This document shows, in pieces, positions 24,773 through 34,569 of a stretch of DNA of 56,856 nt. Numbering within the stretch: position 1 is the stretch's first letter; the number at the start of each line of letters is the position of its first letter. The notes beneath the pieces are model-generated. The model made no database searches and was not told where the DNA came from. It was given only the letters and a program-made list of their open reading frames with translations. The translations under genes were made by a program, and so were the position numbers. The stretch is from Pseudomonas sp. CROZ-RG-20F-R04-15 (GTDB taxonomy: Bacteria > Pseudomonadota > Gammaproteobacteria > Pseudomonadales > Pseudomonadaceae), in assembly GCF_022662375.1 (NCBI RefSeq), contig NZ_JAKNQL010000034.1:1-56856 (forward strand), read 5' to 3'.

Positions 24773-26154
24773 TCGTTCTCGTCCCCATGGCTGCTGTCGC
24801 CGAAGTTGAGACCATGCTTGCGCAACTTGTCATGCAGGGTCTTGCGCGGAATGCCCAAGGCTTCGGCGAGGCTGCGCACTGAACTATGCGAGCGCGCCAG
24901 TTCAGCGGCGATCAATGACTTCTCGAAGTTTTCTACTTGCTCGCTGAGCCCGCCATTGATGACCTCGACCATGGTGCTGCCATTGCCTTCGGCGCCAGCG
25001 TTATCCAGCGCCAGTTCCAGGCCGAGGGCGAAACGTTCGGCGGCATTCTGCAGTTCGCGCACGTTGCCCGGCCAGGTGTGGCGCAACAGCAAGGCGCGTT
25101 GTGCCGGTTGCAGTTCGTGGGGCGGCAGACCGTGGCGGGCGCTGGCTTCATCGGCGTAGTGCTGGAACAGCACCAGCGCATCTTCGCCACGTTCGCGCAG
25201 CGGCGGAATGCGCAGTGGCGCGACGTTGAGGCGGTAATACAGGTCGGCGCGGAAGCGGCCCTGATCGGCGGCCTGACGCAGGTCTTCCTTGGTCGCGGCG
25301 ATCACGCGGATATCCAGCGGAATCAGTTGGTTGCCGCCCAGTCGTTCGACCACGCGTTCCTGCAGCATGCGCAGCAGTTTCACCTGCACGTCCATGCTCA
25401 TGCTTTCGATTTCATCGAGAAACAGCGTGCCGCCATTGGCAAATTCGAACTTGCCGATCCGGCGTTTTTGCGCGCCGGTGAACGCGCCGGGTTCGTGGCC
25501 GAACAGTTCGCTTTCCACCACGGATTCGGCCAGTGCACCGGCGTTGATTGCCACAAACGGGCCGTTACGGCGGCTGGATAAATCGTGCAGTGCGCGGGCG
25601 ACGACTTCTTTGCCGGCACCGGTCTCGCCGAGGATCAGCACATCAGCCTTGGTCGCGGCCAGCGCGCCGATCTGTTCACGCAAACGCAGCATCGGCGTTG
25701 AATGGCCGACTAGCCGTGCACTCAATTCGTTGCGGTCGCTGAGGGCCAGACGCAGGCTGCGGTTGTCCAGTACCAGGCGGCGCAGGGCCAGCGCGCGACG
25801 CACACTGTCGAGCAGCGCGTCGCTGGCGAAGGGTTTTTCGAGAAAGTCATAAGCGCCAGCGCGCATGGCCTGCACTGCCAGCGGCACGTCGCCGTGGCCG
25901 GTGATCAGCAGCACGGGCAGCTCGGGGTCTTGCGCGTGCAATTCGCTGAGCAATTCCAGGCCATCCATGCCCGGCATGCGAATGTCGCTGACCACCACGC
26001 CCGGCCAGTCACGCTCAAGCTGTGCGGCCAGCCCCTTGGCCTCGGACAGCGGCAGAATTTTCAGGCCGGCCAGATCCAGTGTCTGGCCGAGGGCCTGACG
26101 CAGGTGCGGATCGTCGTCGATCAATACCACCTGAATGCGATTGTCGATGGTCAT
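24769..26154 (-). CDS. dctD: C4-dicarboxylate response regulator DctD
   Basis: This 461-aa sigma54-dependent activator has a receiver domain (phospho-acceptor Asp57 in SDIRMPGMDG), an AAA+ domain with Walker A GETGAGKE and the sigma54-contact loop GAFTGA (ELFGHEPGAFTGA), and a Fis-type helix-turn-helix (ALGIPRKTLHDKL). With DctB it switches on the C4-dicarboxylate transporter gene dctA, which is not in this window. The start overlaps the dctB stop. Confidence 0.92.
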   Translation of the reverse strand: MTIDNRIQVVLIDDDPHLRQALGQTLDLAGLKILPLSEAKGLAAQLERDWPGVVVSDIRMPGMDGLELLSELHAQDPELPVLLITGHGDVPLAVQAMRAGAYDFLEKPFASDALLDSVRRALALRRLVLDNRSLRLALSDRNELSARLVGHSTPMLRLREQIGALAATKADVLILGETGAGKEVVARALHDLSSRRNGPFVAINAGALAESVVESELFGHEPGAFTGAQKRRIGKFEFANGGTLFLDEIESMSMDVQVKLLRMLQERVVERLGGNQLIPLDIRVIAATKEDLRQAADQGRFRADLYYRLNVAPLRIPPLRERGEDALVLFQHYADEASARHGLPPHELQPAQRALLLRHTWPGNVRELQNAAERFALGLELALDNAGAEGNGSTMVEVINGGLSEQVENFEKSLIAAELARSHSSVRSLAEALGIPRKTLHDKLRKHGLNFGDSSHGDENE

Positions 26155-27959
26155 GCACTTCGATCCTCGGACGGTTGCAGGCTGACCCCGGGCGCACCGG
26201 CGCGCAGCCGCAGGGTAATCAAGGCGCCACCTTGCTTGTGGTTGGCGAACGACAGTTCACCGCCGAAGGCGCGCATCAGCGTTTCACAGATCGCCAGCCC
26301 CAGACCCAGGCCCTGCGTGCGGGTCTTGGTGGTGTAAAAGGGCTCGCTGGCGCGGCCGAGGGCTTCCATGCAAAACCCCGGGCCGTTGTCGCGAATGTAC
26401 AGATTGACGCCCTCGGCGGTGGATTCGGCACTCAGCCACAGTTTGCGCGGCGGGCCTTTCTCGGTGAGCGCATCGAGGGCATTGGCGAGCAGATTGCCGA
26501 GCACCTGGCGCAGGCGCGTTTCGCCAGCTTCGACCCACAGGGTGGCGGCCGGTAGATCGCGGATCAGCTCAACGTCCATGCTGCGGCGACGTTTGGCGAG
26601 CAAGGCCAGCGCATCGTCCAGCGCCGGCTGCAGGGCTACGCTTTCCGGCGCGTGGCGATCGCGCCGGGCGAAGGCGCGCAGATGAGCAATGATCGAGGCC
26701 ATGCGTCCGGTCAGTTCGCTGATAAGTTTGAGGTTGCCACGGGCGTCGTCGGTGCGCTGATGATCGAGCAACACCTCGGCGTTTTCCGCGTAGCTACGGA
26801 TCGCTGCCAGCGGCTGATTGAGTTCGTGGCTGATGCTCGCTGACATGGTCCCCAGCGCCGACAGCTTGCCTGCCTGGACCAGGTCATCCTGGGCGCGCAC
26901 CAGTTCTTGCTGGGCTTGCTCACGTTCCAGCACTTCTTCCTTCAGGCGCCGATTGAGGCCCTCGAGGTCGCTGGTGCGTTCCGCCACGCGACCTTCCAGT
27001 TCACGGCGTGCCTTGGCCTCGAAAGCGATGCGCTCCAGATAATGCCGGCGGCGCTGCATCATCAGGCCGAGCAACAACATCACCACCAGCAACGTGGCGC
27101 CACCGATGGCGACCACGGTACGCACCGGACGGTCGATCAGCGTGCGCGGGGCAAGAATGCTGACGCTCCAGCCGGTTTCGGCGATGTCGTGGGTCTGGAT
27201 CAGCCACGCGCTGGGGCTGAGGTTCAGCGGGCGCGGTTCGCGGGTCGGGTAGGGCTGAATGGCGGTGATCGCTGAGCGTTCGATATCGCTCAAATCACGG
27301 GTCGAGCGGAAGCGCCATTCCGGGCGCGAGGTGAGGATGACCACGCCGTTGTGGTCGGTCACCAACAGTTGCTCCGGAGTTTTGCCCCACAGGCTTTCGG
27401 TGTGGTCGAGGTCGACCTTGATCACCAGCACGCCGATGATTTTTTCGCCGTTGCGTACGGCGGCGGCGAAGAAATAACCGCGCTTGGCCGACGTCGTGCC
27501 GAGACCGAAGAAGCGTCCGAGACGTCCGGCCATGGCTTCGCTGAAATACGGCCGGAACGAGAAATTGCGGCCGACAAAACTGTCGTGTTTGTCCCAGTTC
27601 GACGCCGCCAGCGTTTGGCCGCTGGTGTCCATCAGGTACATGACTTCAGCGCCGGTTTGCGCGGCGATGTTCTTCAGCAGGCGATTGGCATTGCCTTGGG
27701 TAACGCCGTCGTCCGGGGCACCGAGTACCGCGCGCAGCGCCGGCAGGTCGCCGAGGATCTGCGGCAAGACTTCATAGCGGTGCAGGGTGCCCAGCAGGTT
27801 GGCGACGTACAGGTCGAGGGTCTGGCGGTTCTGCCCGGCCAGTTCGCTGCGGTAATAGCGCTCGGCGAGATGCTCCAGCGGCCACAACAGCGGCGCCAGA
27901 CACAGGGCCAGCAGGGCGAGGCTGCGCCAGCGAGGTCTGCGGGGAAGGGTTGGTTTCAT
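26151..27959 (-). CDS. dctB: C4-dicarboxylate sensor kinase DctB
   Basis: This 602-aa kinase has an N-terminal membrane helix (about 12-30), a periplasmic double-PDC sensor domain to about residue 285, a second membrane helix, a coiled coil, the H-box SISHELNQPLAAIRSYAEN (His at about 378) and ATP-binding boxes NALDAL, DNGPGF and TQGLGLGLAI. Such kinases bind succinate, fumarate and malate directly. It is the first gene of the dctB-dctD-thioesterase operon. Confidence 0.92.
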   Translation of the reverse strand: MKPTLPRRPRWRSLALLALCLAPLLWPLEHLAERYYRSELAGQNRQTLDLYVANLLGTLHRYEVLPQILGDLPALRAVLGAPDDGVTQGNANRLLKNIAAQTGAEVMYLMDTSGQTLAASNWDKHDSFVGRNFSFRPYFSEAMAGRLGRFFGLGTTSAKRGYFFAAAVRNGEKIIGVLVIKVDLDHTESLWGKTPEQLLVTDHNGVVILTSRPEWRFRSTRDLSDIERSAITAIQPYPTREPRPLNLSPSAWLIQTHDIAETGWSVSILAPRTLIDRPVRTVVAIGGATLLVVMLLLGLMMQRRRHYLERIAFEAKARRELEGRVAERTSDLEGLNRRLKEEVLEREQAQQELVRAQDDLVQAGKLSALGTMSASISHELNQPLAAIRSYAENAEVLLDHQRTDDARGNLKLISELTGRMASIIAHLRAFARRDRHAPESVALQPALDDALALLAKRRRSMDVELIRDLPAATLWVEAGETRLRQVLGNLLANALDALTEKGPPRKLWLSAESTAEGVNLYIRDNGPGFCMEALGRASEPFYTTKTRTQGLGLGLAICETLMRAFGGELSFANHKQGGALITLRLRAGAPGVSLQPSEDRSA

Positions 27960-28001
27960 AAGCCGGATGCGCCTGTAGGGACAGGCGCATTATGCCCGGC
28001 C

Positions 28002-28547
28002 TCAAGCGAAGACGTCAGCGTCCTTGAGCAACGCTGCGGCTTGATCCTTGGCGGACAGCTTCGGCGCTTCGTCCAGCTGCCAGTCGATGCCCAGAGCCGG
28101 GTCATCCCAACGAATGCTGCGCTCGGACGATGGGTCGTAGTAGTTGGTGGTCTTGTAGAGGAATTCGGCGAACTCGCTCAGTACCACGAAACCATGGGCA
28201 AAACCTTCCGGCACCCACAGTTGGCGATGATTGTCGGCAGAAAGACGTACCGCTACGGACTTGCCGAAGTGCGGCGAGCTGCGGCGAATGTCCACGGCCA
28301 CATCCAATACTTCGCCAACCGTCACACGGACCAGTTTGCCCTGGGTGTTTTGCAACTGGTAATGCAGGCCACGCAACACGCCTTTTTGCGAGCGCGAGTG
28401 GTTGTCCTGCACGAATTGCGTGTCCAGACCGGTGGCTTCCTGGAACGACTTGGCATTGAAGCTCTCGTAGAAAAAACCGCGCTCGTCACCAAACACCTTC
28501 GGTTCGATGATCAGGACACCGGGCAGGTCGGTGGTGATTACATTCAT
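28002..28547 (-). CDS. rfbC: dTDP-4-dehydrorhamnose 3,5-epimerase
   Basis: This 181-aa cupin enzyme performs the third step of dTDP-L-rhamnose synthesis. It has the family motifs GDERGFFYESFNAKSF, QDNHSRSQKGVLRGLHYQ (catalytic His in LHYQ), VDIRRSSPHFG and VPEGFAHGFVVLSE. The start MNVITTDLPG at 28547 gives the usual length. The rest of the rml genes are not beside it, so this is a solitary copy in this neighbourhood. Confidence 0.93.
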   Translation of the reverse strand: MNVITTDLPGVLIIEPKVFGDERGFFYESFNAKSFQEATGLDTQFVQDNHSRSQKGVLRGLHYQLQNTQGKLVRVTVGEVLDVAVDIRRSSPHFGKSVAVRLSADNHRQLWVPEGFAHGFVVLSEFAEFLYKTTNYYDPSSERSIRWDDPALGIDWQLDEAPKLSAKDQAAALLKDADVFA

Positions 28548-28713
28548 GAGGATTTCCATCGGCAAGTGTGAATGGCCGACATTCTTGCGCAAAGTGCCGG
28601 AGGGTGCGAGTGCTGCAAGACAAATAGCCCGGATACCTTTGCGCGGTTGGGGGTTGCGGATCCCGTCCAGCAATGGCGATATAGGCGCCTAATAAAATTT
28701 CAGGGGTCGTTTC

Positions 28714-31626
28714 ATGCCGCTCGCCACGTTGATTCATCGCGCCAGTTTGCCCAGCCCGCAGGTTTCTGCAGAGCTGGCCCAGCAATGGCTGGCGGAGCAT
28801 TACGGGCTCAGCGGCACATTGCAGGCGCTTGGCAGCCAGCAGGATCTGAATTATCGCGTGGACAGCCCGCGCGGGCGTTTCGTATTGAAAATCTGCCGTG
28901 GCGATTACGCCTTGGTGGAGCTGCAAGCCCAACATGCGGGCCTCAAGTATCTGGCCGAGCACGCGGCGGTGACGGTGCCACGTGTGATCGCGGCCAATAG
29001 CGGCGCGGATCTGCTGTCACTGGAGGCCGGCGGCGAAGCGGTGCATGTGCGGCTGCTGGATTACATCGAAGGCCAGCCGCTCACGCACCTCGATCACCTG
29101 GGGCGTGACGTGGTGGCCGGGTTTGGCCGGCTCTGCGGTGAGATGGACCTGGCGCTGGCCGGGTTCGACCATCCTGGCCTTGAGCGCACTTTGCAGTGGG
29201 ATGCGCGCCACGCCAGTGCACTGATCAGCCATCTGCTGCCGGTGATCGAAGACCAACAGCAACGCGCATTGATTGCCGACGTCGCCGCGCAAGCCGAGCG
29301 CCGTTTGCAGCCGTTGCTGGACAAGCTGCCGGTGCAGGCGATCCATATGGACATCACCGATGACAACGCCGTGTGGGCGCGCGATGCCCAGCGTCACTGG
29401 CAATTGCAGGGTGTGATCGACTTCGGCGATCTGGTGCGCACCTGGCGCATCACCGATCTGTCGGTGACCTGTGCGGCGTTGCTGCACCACGCGAGCGGTG
29501 ATCCGTTTGTCATCTTGCCGGCGGTTCAGGCGTATCACGCGGTCAACCCGCTGCAATACGAAGAGCTGCAAGCGCTGTGGCCGTTGATCGTGGCGCGCGC
29601 GGCGGTGCTGGTGCTCAGTGGCGAACAACAGGTCAGCATCGATCCTGCGAATACTTACAGCCGCGACAACCTCAGCCATGAATGGGAAATCTTTCGGGTG
29701 GCGACTTCGGTGTCCTTGGCGCTGATGGAAGCAGCGATCCTCGCAGCTGTCGGTCATGCACTGCCGGCGATCGAGAGTGACGGTTTCGCGCCATTGTTGC
29801 CGGGTCTGGTGGGGCGCGAATTTGCGCTGATCGATCTGGGCGTTCTGAGTCCGCATTTCGAGGCCGGCAATTGGGAGCAGGAGGGCATTGATCAGCGTTT
29901 GCTGACCGAAGCGGCGGCGGTCCATGGGCTAGCGGCGAGTCGTTACGGTCAGTACCGTTTGTCACGCACTCGCCCCGATAGCGCCGCAGAGCCCGACACG
30001 TTCCCGCTGCATGTTGAATTGCGCGTGCCCAACGGCACCACTGTGGAAGCACCGTTTGCTGGCGTGCTGCATCAAGCGGCGGACGGCGTGCTGCAACTGG
30101 ATGGTCCACAGCTGAGAGTTCGTCTGTGGGGCGTGACACCTTCGCTGCACAGCGGCGCGGCGCTGGTCAAAGGTCAGGTGCTGGGCGCGGTCGGCGGCCC
30201 ATTGCGGGTGCAGTTGTGTCGAGGCGCGCAGCTCAATGCGCCGTTGTTTTGCACCCCGGCGCAAGCAGCGGCTTGGCAGGCGCTGTGCCCATCGCCGGCG
30301 GCATTGTTGGGGCTGGCCTGTGATGCCGAACCTGAGCTGGACGCGAAAACCCTGCTCGAACGCCGCGATGCCAGTTTCGCCCGTACGCAAAAACACTACT
30401 ACGTCGACCCGCCGCGCATCGAACGCGGCTGGCGCAATCACCTGATCGACATGCAGGGCCGCTCCTATCTGGACATGCTCAACAACGTTGCGGTGCTCGG
30501 TCACGGTCATCCGCGCATGGCGGCCGTTGCGGCGCGCCAGTGGTCGCTGCTCAACACCAACTCGCGGTTCAACTATGCGGCGGTAGCGGAATTTTCCGAG
30601 CGCTTGCTGAAGCTGGCACCGCAGGGCATGGATCGAGTGTTTCTGGTCAACAGCGGCAGCGAGGCCAATGACCTGGCGATTCGTCTGGCGTGGGCCTACA
30701 GCGGCGGGCGCGACATGATCAGCGTGCTCGAGGCGTATCACGGCTGGACCGTCGGTGCCGATGCGGTTTCGACCTCGATTGCCGACAACCCGAAAGCCTT
30801 GGAAAGCCGCCCGGACTGGGTGCATCCAGTGCCAGCGCCGAACACTTATCGCGGTGAATTCCGTGGCCTCGATTCAGCGCCGGATTACGTGCGCAGCGTT
30901 GAGCATCACCTGGCAAGACTCGCCGAACAGAAGCGCCAATTGGCCGGGTTTATCTGCGAGCCGGTGTATGGCAATGCCGGCGGTATCTCGCTGCCGCCGG
31001 GATATCTCCAGCAGGCATACGCGCTGGTGCGCGCGCAGGGCGGGGTGTGCATCGCCGATGAAGTGCAGGTCGGCTACGGGCGCATGGGCCATTTCTTCTG
31101 GGGCTTTGAAGAGCAGGGCGTGGTGCCGGACATCATCTGTATGGCCAAGGGCATGGGCAACGGTCAACCGCTGGGTGCGGTCATCACTCGACGGGAAATT
31201 GCCGAGGCGCTGGAGGCCGAGGGTTACTTCTTCTCGTCGGCGGGCGGTAGTCCGGTCAGTTGCCAGATCGGCATGGCGGTGCTCGATGTGATGGAAGAAG
31301 AAAAACTCTGGGAGAACGCGCAGGTGGTCGGTGGCCATTTCAAGGTGCGGCTCGAAGCGTTGATCGATAAACATCCGCTGGTGGGTGCGGTGCACGGTTC
31401 CGGGTTCTATCTGGGGCTTGAGCTGATTCGTAATCGCGAGACGCTGGAGGCGGCGACCGAGGAGACGGCGTTACTGTGCGATCGCTTGCGTGAACTGGGG
31501 ATTTTCATGCAGCCGACCGGCGATGATCTGAATATTCTGAAGATCAAACCGCCGATGGTGACGTCGCGTCAGAGTGTGGATTTCTTTGTCGATATGCTCG
31601 ATCAGGTCCTCAGCGAGGGTCTGTAA
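28714..31626 (+). CDS. APH-kinase / hybrid-motif / class III PLP fusion enzyme
   Basis: This 970-aa three-part protein starts with an aminoglycoside-phosphotransferase-fold kinase (about 1-330; Brenner motif His211-Met-Asp213 to Asn218, and metal-binding Asp236 in VIDFGD). A middle domain (about 430-530) resembles M23/biotinyl-lipoyl hybrid motifs (EAPFAGVLHQAADGVLQL). A class III PLP-dependent domain follows (about 545-965; cofactor Lys812 in MAKGMGNGQPLG, plus ADEVQVGYGRMG). In animals, hydroxylysine kinase (APH fold) and phosphohydroxylysine or phosphoethanolamine phospho-lyases (class III fold) act in sequence, so this may be both steps in one protein. Downstream are the agmatine genes aguBA. 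Confidence 0.82.
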   Translation: MPLATLIHRASLPSPQVSAELAQQWLAEHYGLSGTLQALGSQQDLNYRVDSPRGRFVLKICRGDYALVELQAQHAGLKYLAEHAAVTVPRVIAANSGADLLSLEAGGEAVHVRLLDYIEGQPLTHLDHLGRDVVAGFGRLCGEMDLALAGFDHPGLERTLQWDARHASALISHLLPVIEDQQQRALIADVAAQAERRLQPLLDKLPVQAIHMDITDDNAVWARDAQRHWQLQGVIDFGDLVRTWRITDLSVTCAALLHHASGDPFVILPAVQAYHAVNPLQYEELQALWPLIVARAAVLVLSGEQQVSIDPANTYSRDNLSHEWEIFRVATSVSLALMEAAILAAVGHALPAIESDGFAPLLPGLVGREFALIDLGVLSPHFEAGNWEQEGIDQRLLTEAAAVHGLAASRYGQYRLSRTRPDSAAEPDTFPLHVELRVPNGTTVEAPFAGVLHQAADGVLQLDGPQLRVRLWGVTPSLHSGAALVKGQVLGAVGGPLRVQLCRGAQLNAPLFCTPAQAAAWQALCPSPAALLGLACDAEPELDAKTLLERRDASFARTQKHYYVDPPRIERGWRNHLIDMQGRSYLDMLNNVAVLGHGHPRMAAVAARQWSLLNTNSRFNYAAVAEFSERLLKLAPQGMDRVFLVNSGSEANDLAIRLAWAYSGGRDMISVLEAYHGWTVGADAVSTSIADNPKALESRPDWVHPVPAPNTYRGEFRGLDSAPDYVRSVEHHLARLAEQKRQLAGFICEPVYGNAGGISLPPGYLQQAYALVRAQGGVCIADEVQVGYGRMGHFFWGFEEQGVVPDIICMAKGMGNGQPLGAVITRREIAEALEAEGYFFSSAGGSPVSCQIGMAVLDVMEEEKLWENAQVVGGHFKVRLEALIDKHPLVGAVHGSGFYLGLELIRNRETLEAATEETALLCDRLRELGIFMQPTGDDLNILKIKPPMVTSRQSVDFFVDMLDQVLSEGL

Positions 31627-31642
31627 AACGAAGCCAATCCCC

Positions 31643-31732
31643 TGTGGGAGCGAGCTTGCTCGCGAAAGCGGTGTGTCAGTCACCCTATGCAGTTACTGAT
31701 GCACCGCATTCGCGAGCAAGCTCGCTCCCACA
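31643..31732. repeat. REPIN, tail-to-tail variant with CTTG core
   Basis: Two inverted REP-like units with the core GAGCTTGCTC instead of GAGCCTGCTC and a 42-nt spacer, so a different REP subtype from most others in the window. It separates the fusion gene from aguB. Confidence 0.85.
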
Positions 31733-31760
31733 TTTTGTCTTGGGCTGTTAGTTCGATTTG

Positions 31761-31830
31761 TATCGGCTTTTATTGAATTTATTTAGACGAAAGGCATTTA
31801 ATCAGCTTCTAAAGCCGATATTTATCGGCT
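31761..31830. promoter_or_regulatory. Operator-like repeats upstream of aguB
   Basis: AGCCGATATTTATCGGCT (31813-31830) is an exact 18-bp inverted repeat. A further half-site, TATCGGCT, lies at 31761-31768, 54 nt upstream. The region is AT-rich and lies 100 nt before aguB, so these are good candidates for the binding sites of an agmatine-responsive regulator. Confidence 0.6.
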
Positions 31831-31933
31831 ATAAAGTCGCCATTGCTCCGGCATGGTGATCTCATGTCCGGTGCGCGCGTTTTTCTTTTCGGTCGAATTC
31901 TCGGCCGTCAAAGCACTTGCCCGGAGATGATTC

Positions 31934-32812
<879 letters not shown>

Positions 32813-32817
32813 TCCCG

Positions 32818-33924
32818 ATGACCACCTTGAAAAGTACCCCGCGCGCCGACGGCTTTCACATGCCGGCCGAGTGGGCGCCACAGACGCAGACCTGGATGAT
32901 CTGGCCAGAGCGCCCGGACAACTGGCGTCTTGGCGGCAAACCGGCGCAAGCCGCCCACGCAGCGGTGGCCAAGGCCATCGCGCGTTTTGAACCGGTGACC
33001 GTCGCCGTCTCCGCTGGCCAATACGAAAACGCCCGCGCACGCCTCGATGTGCCGAATATCCGCGTGGTCGAGATGTCCAGCGATGACGCCTGGGTACGCG
33101 ACAGTGGCCCGACCTTCGTCATCAACAACAACGGCGAAGTGCGCGGTGTGAACTGGGACTTCAACGCCTGGGGCGGTTTCGATGGCGGTCTGTACTCGCC
33201 GTGGAATCGTGATTCGCAGGTCGGCGGCAAGATCCTCGAGATCGAGCGCAGCCCGCGTTATCGCACCGAAGGTTTTGTGCTCGAGGGCGGTTCGATTCAC
33301 GTCGACGGCGAAGGCACGCTGATCACCACCGAAGAGTGTCTGCTCAACCGCAATCGCAACCCGCACCTGAGCCGCGAAGAAATCGAAGCGGTGCTCAGCG
33401 CCAATCTGGCTGTGGATAAAATCATCTGGCTGCCGGACGGTTTGTTCAACGACGAAACCGACGGTCATGTCGACAACTTCTGCTGCTACGTGCGTCCGGG
33501 TGAAGTGCTGCTGGCGTGGACCGACGATCCACAGGATCCGAACTACCCGCGCTGCCAGGCTGCGATGAAAGTCCTGCAAAGCAGCACCGACGCCAAGGGG
33601 CGCCCATTCACGGTGCACAAAATGCCGATTCCGGGGCCGCTGTACGCGACCGAAGAAGAGTGCGCCGGTGTCGATCCGGTGGATGGTACGCAGGAACGCA
33701 ATCCGTCCGTGCGTCTGGCCGGTTCCTACGTGAACTTCCTGATCGTCAACGGCGGCATCATCGCGCCGAGCTTCGACGATCCGATGGACGCCCCGGCAAA
33801 AGATATTCTGCAGAAGCTGTTCCCGCAGCACGAAGTGGTGCTGGTGCCGGGCCGCGAACTGTTACTGGGCGGCGGCAATATTCACTGCCTTACCCAACAG
33901 CAACCCGCGCCGCACAAAGAGTGA
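32818..33924 (+). CDS. aguA: Agmatine deiminase
   Basis: This 368-aa enzyme converts agmatine to N-carbamoylputrescine and ammonia, the step before AguB. The guanidine-modifying fold motifs are present: SSDDAWVRDSGPTF, the histidine segment NDETDGHVDNFCCY and the nucleophile Cys357 in LGGGNIHCLTQQ. The length is that of P. aeruginosa AguA. In P. aeruginosa an aguR repressor gene precedes aguBA; none is adjacent here. Confidence 0.96.
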   Translation: MTTLKSTPRADGFHMPAEWAPQTQTWMIWPERPDNWRLGGKPAQAAHAAVAKAIARFEPVTVAVSAGQYENARARLDVPNIRVVEMSSDDAWVRDSGPTFVINNNGEVRGVNWDFNAWGGFDGGLYSPWNRDSQVGGKILEIERSPRYRTEGFVLEGGSIHVDGEGTLITTEECLLNRNRNPHLSREEIEAVLSANLAVDKIIWLPDGLFNDETDGHVDNFCCYVRPGEVLLAWTDDPQDPNYPRCQAAMKVLQSSTDAKGRPFTVHKMPIPGPLYATEEECAGVDPVDGTQERNPSVRLAGSYVNFLIVNGGIIAPSFDDPMDAPAKDILQKLFPQHEVVLVPGRELLLGGGNIHCLTQQQPAPHKE

Positions 33925-33996
33925 GTTGAGTTGTAACAGCTTGAGTTGATTAACAAATCAGCCGGGCAGTGATTAGCTCGCTATGCATCAACTGAG

Positions 33997-34029
33997 GCCC
34001 GCATTCCGACAGGACTGCGGGCTTCTTTG
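33997..34029 (+). terminator. Terminator after aguBA
   Basis: GCCCGCA-TTCCGACAGGAC-TGCGGGC followed by a T-rich tail (TTCTTTG), 70 nt after the aguA stop. Confidence 0.8.
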
Positions 34030-34169
34030 TATCCGCTTGTCGACAAATGAGAAACCTTGGCATAGGTCTTGTATCCGACAAAGGGCACTAGGGAGGGGGA
34101 AGAACTTCAACAGTTCTGTCATAAACCTTGGATAACGTAGCCGCTCACGAACGGGGAGAGAGCGCTGAA

Positions 34170-34382
34170 ATGAACGCCGAAGTGAACGTAGTCAGCGAGC
34201 GGACGTTGCATCCCATGGCCGTTAACGGCGAATCGCTCCAGATTGTCGCGCACTGGTTGAAGTCCAATGGAACGCGTCAGATCAGGCAACCTGATCCGCG
34301 CCGGATGATGATCGAGCGTTACCCCGCTGACCTGTTCAGCGAGGCCGAACTGGATGCGTTGTGGGCTGTGATGGAAGGGTAA
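34170..34382 (+). CDS. Small conserved hypothetical protein
   Basis: This 70-aa protein (MNAEVNVVSERTLHPM) contains the region HWLKSNGTRQIRQPDPRRMMIERYP followed by an acidic helix FSEAELDALWAVMEG. I choose the ATG at 34170, which follows GAGAG; an in-frame TTG at 34128 has no ribosome binding site. An intrinsic terminator follows. The function is unknown. Confidence 0.68.
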   Translation: MNAEVNVVSERTLHPMAVNGESLQIVAHWLKSNGTRQIRQPDPRRMMIERYPADLFSEAELDALWAVMEG

Positions 34383-34401
34383 GAACAACAACAGGGATTG
34401 G

Positions 34402-34432
34402 TAAAAGCGCTGCCGGGATGGCGGCGCTTTTT
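34402..34432 (+). terminator. Terminator of the small hypothetical gene
   Basis: AAAAGCGC-TGCCGGGATGGCG-GCGCTTTTTT hairpin with a T run, 20 nt after the stop. Confidence 0.88.
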
Positions 34433-34464
34433 TATGCACGACTATTTTGTACACACCCATTCAA

Positions 34465-34554
34465 TGTGGGAGCGAGCCTGCTCGCGAATGCGATGGATCC
34501 GTTAACAACGATGTCGACTGACCCGACGCTTTCGCGAGCAGGCTCGCTCCCACA
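34465..34554. repeat. REPIN, tail-to-tail, long spacer
   Basis: Two REP units in inverted orientation around a 42-nt spacer, between the convergent small gene and the siderophore receptor gene. The unit order is opposite to that of the copies at 4347, 15697 and 17031. Confidence 0.88.
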
Positions 34555-34569
34555 GGGATTTATGTGAAA

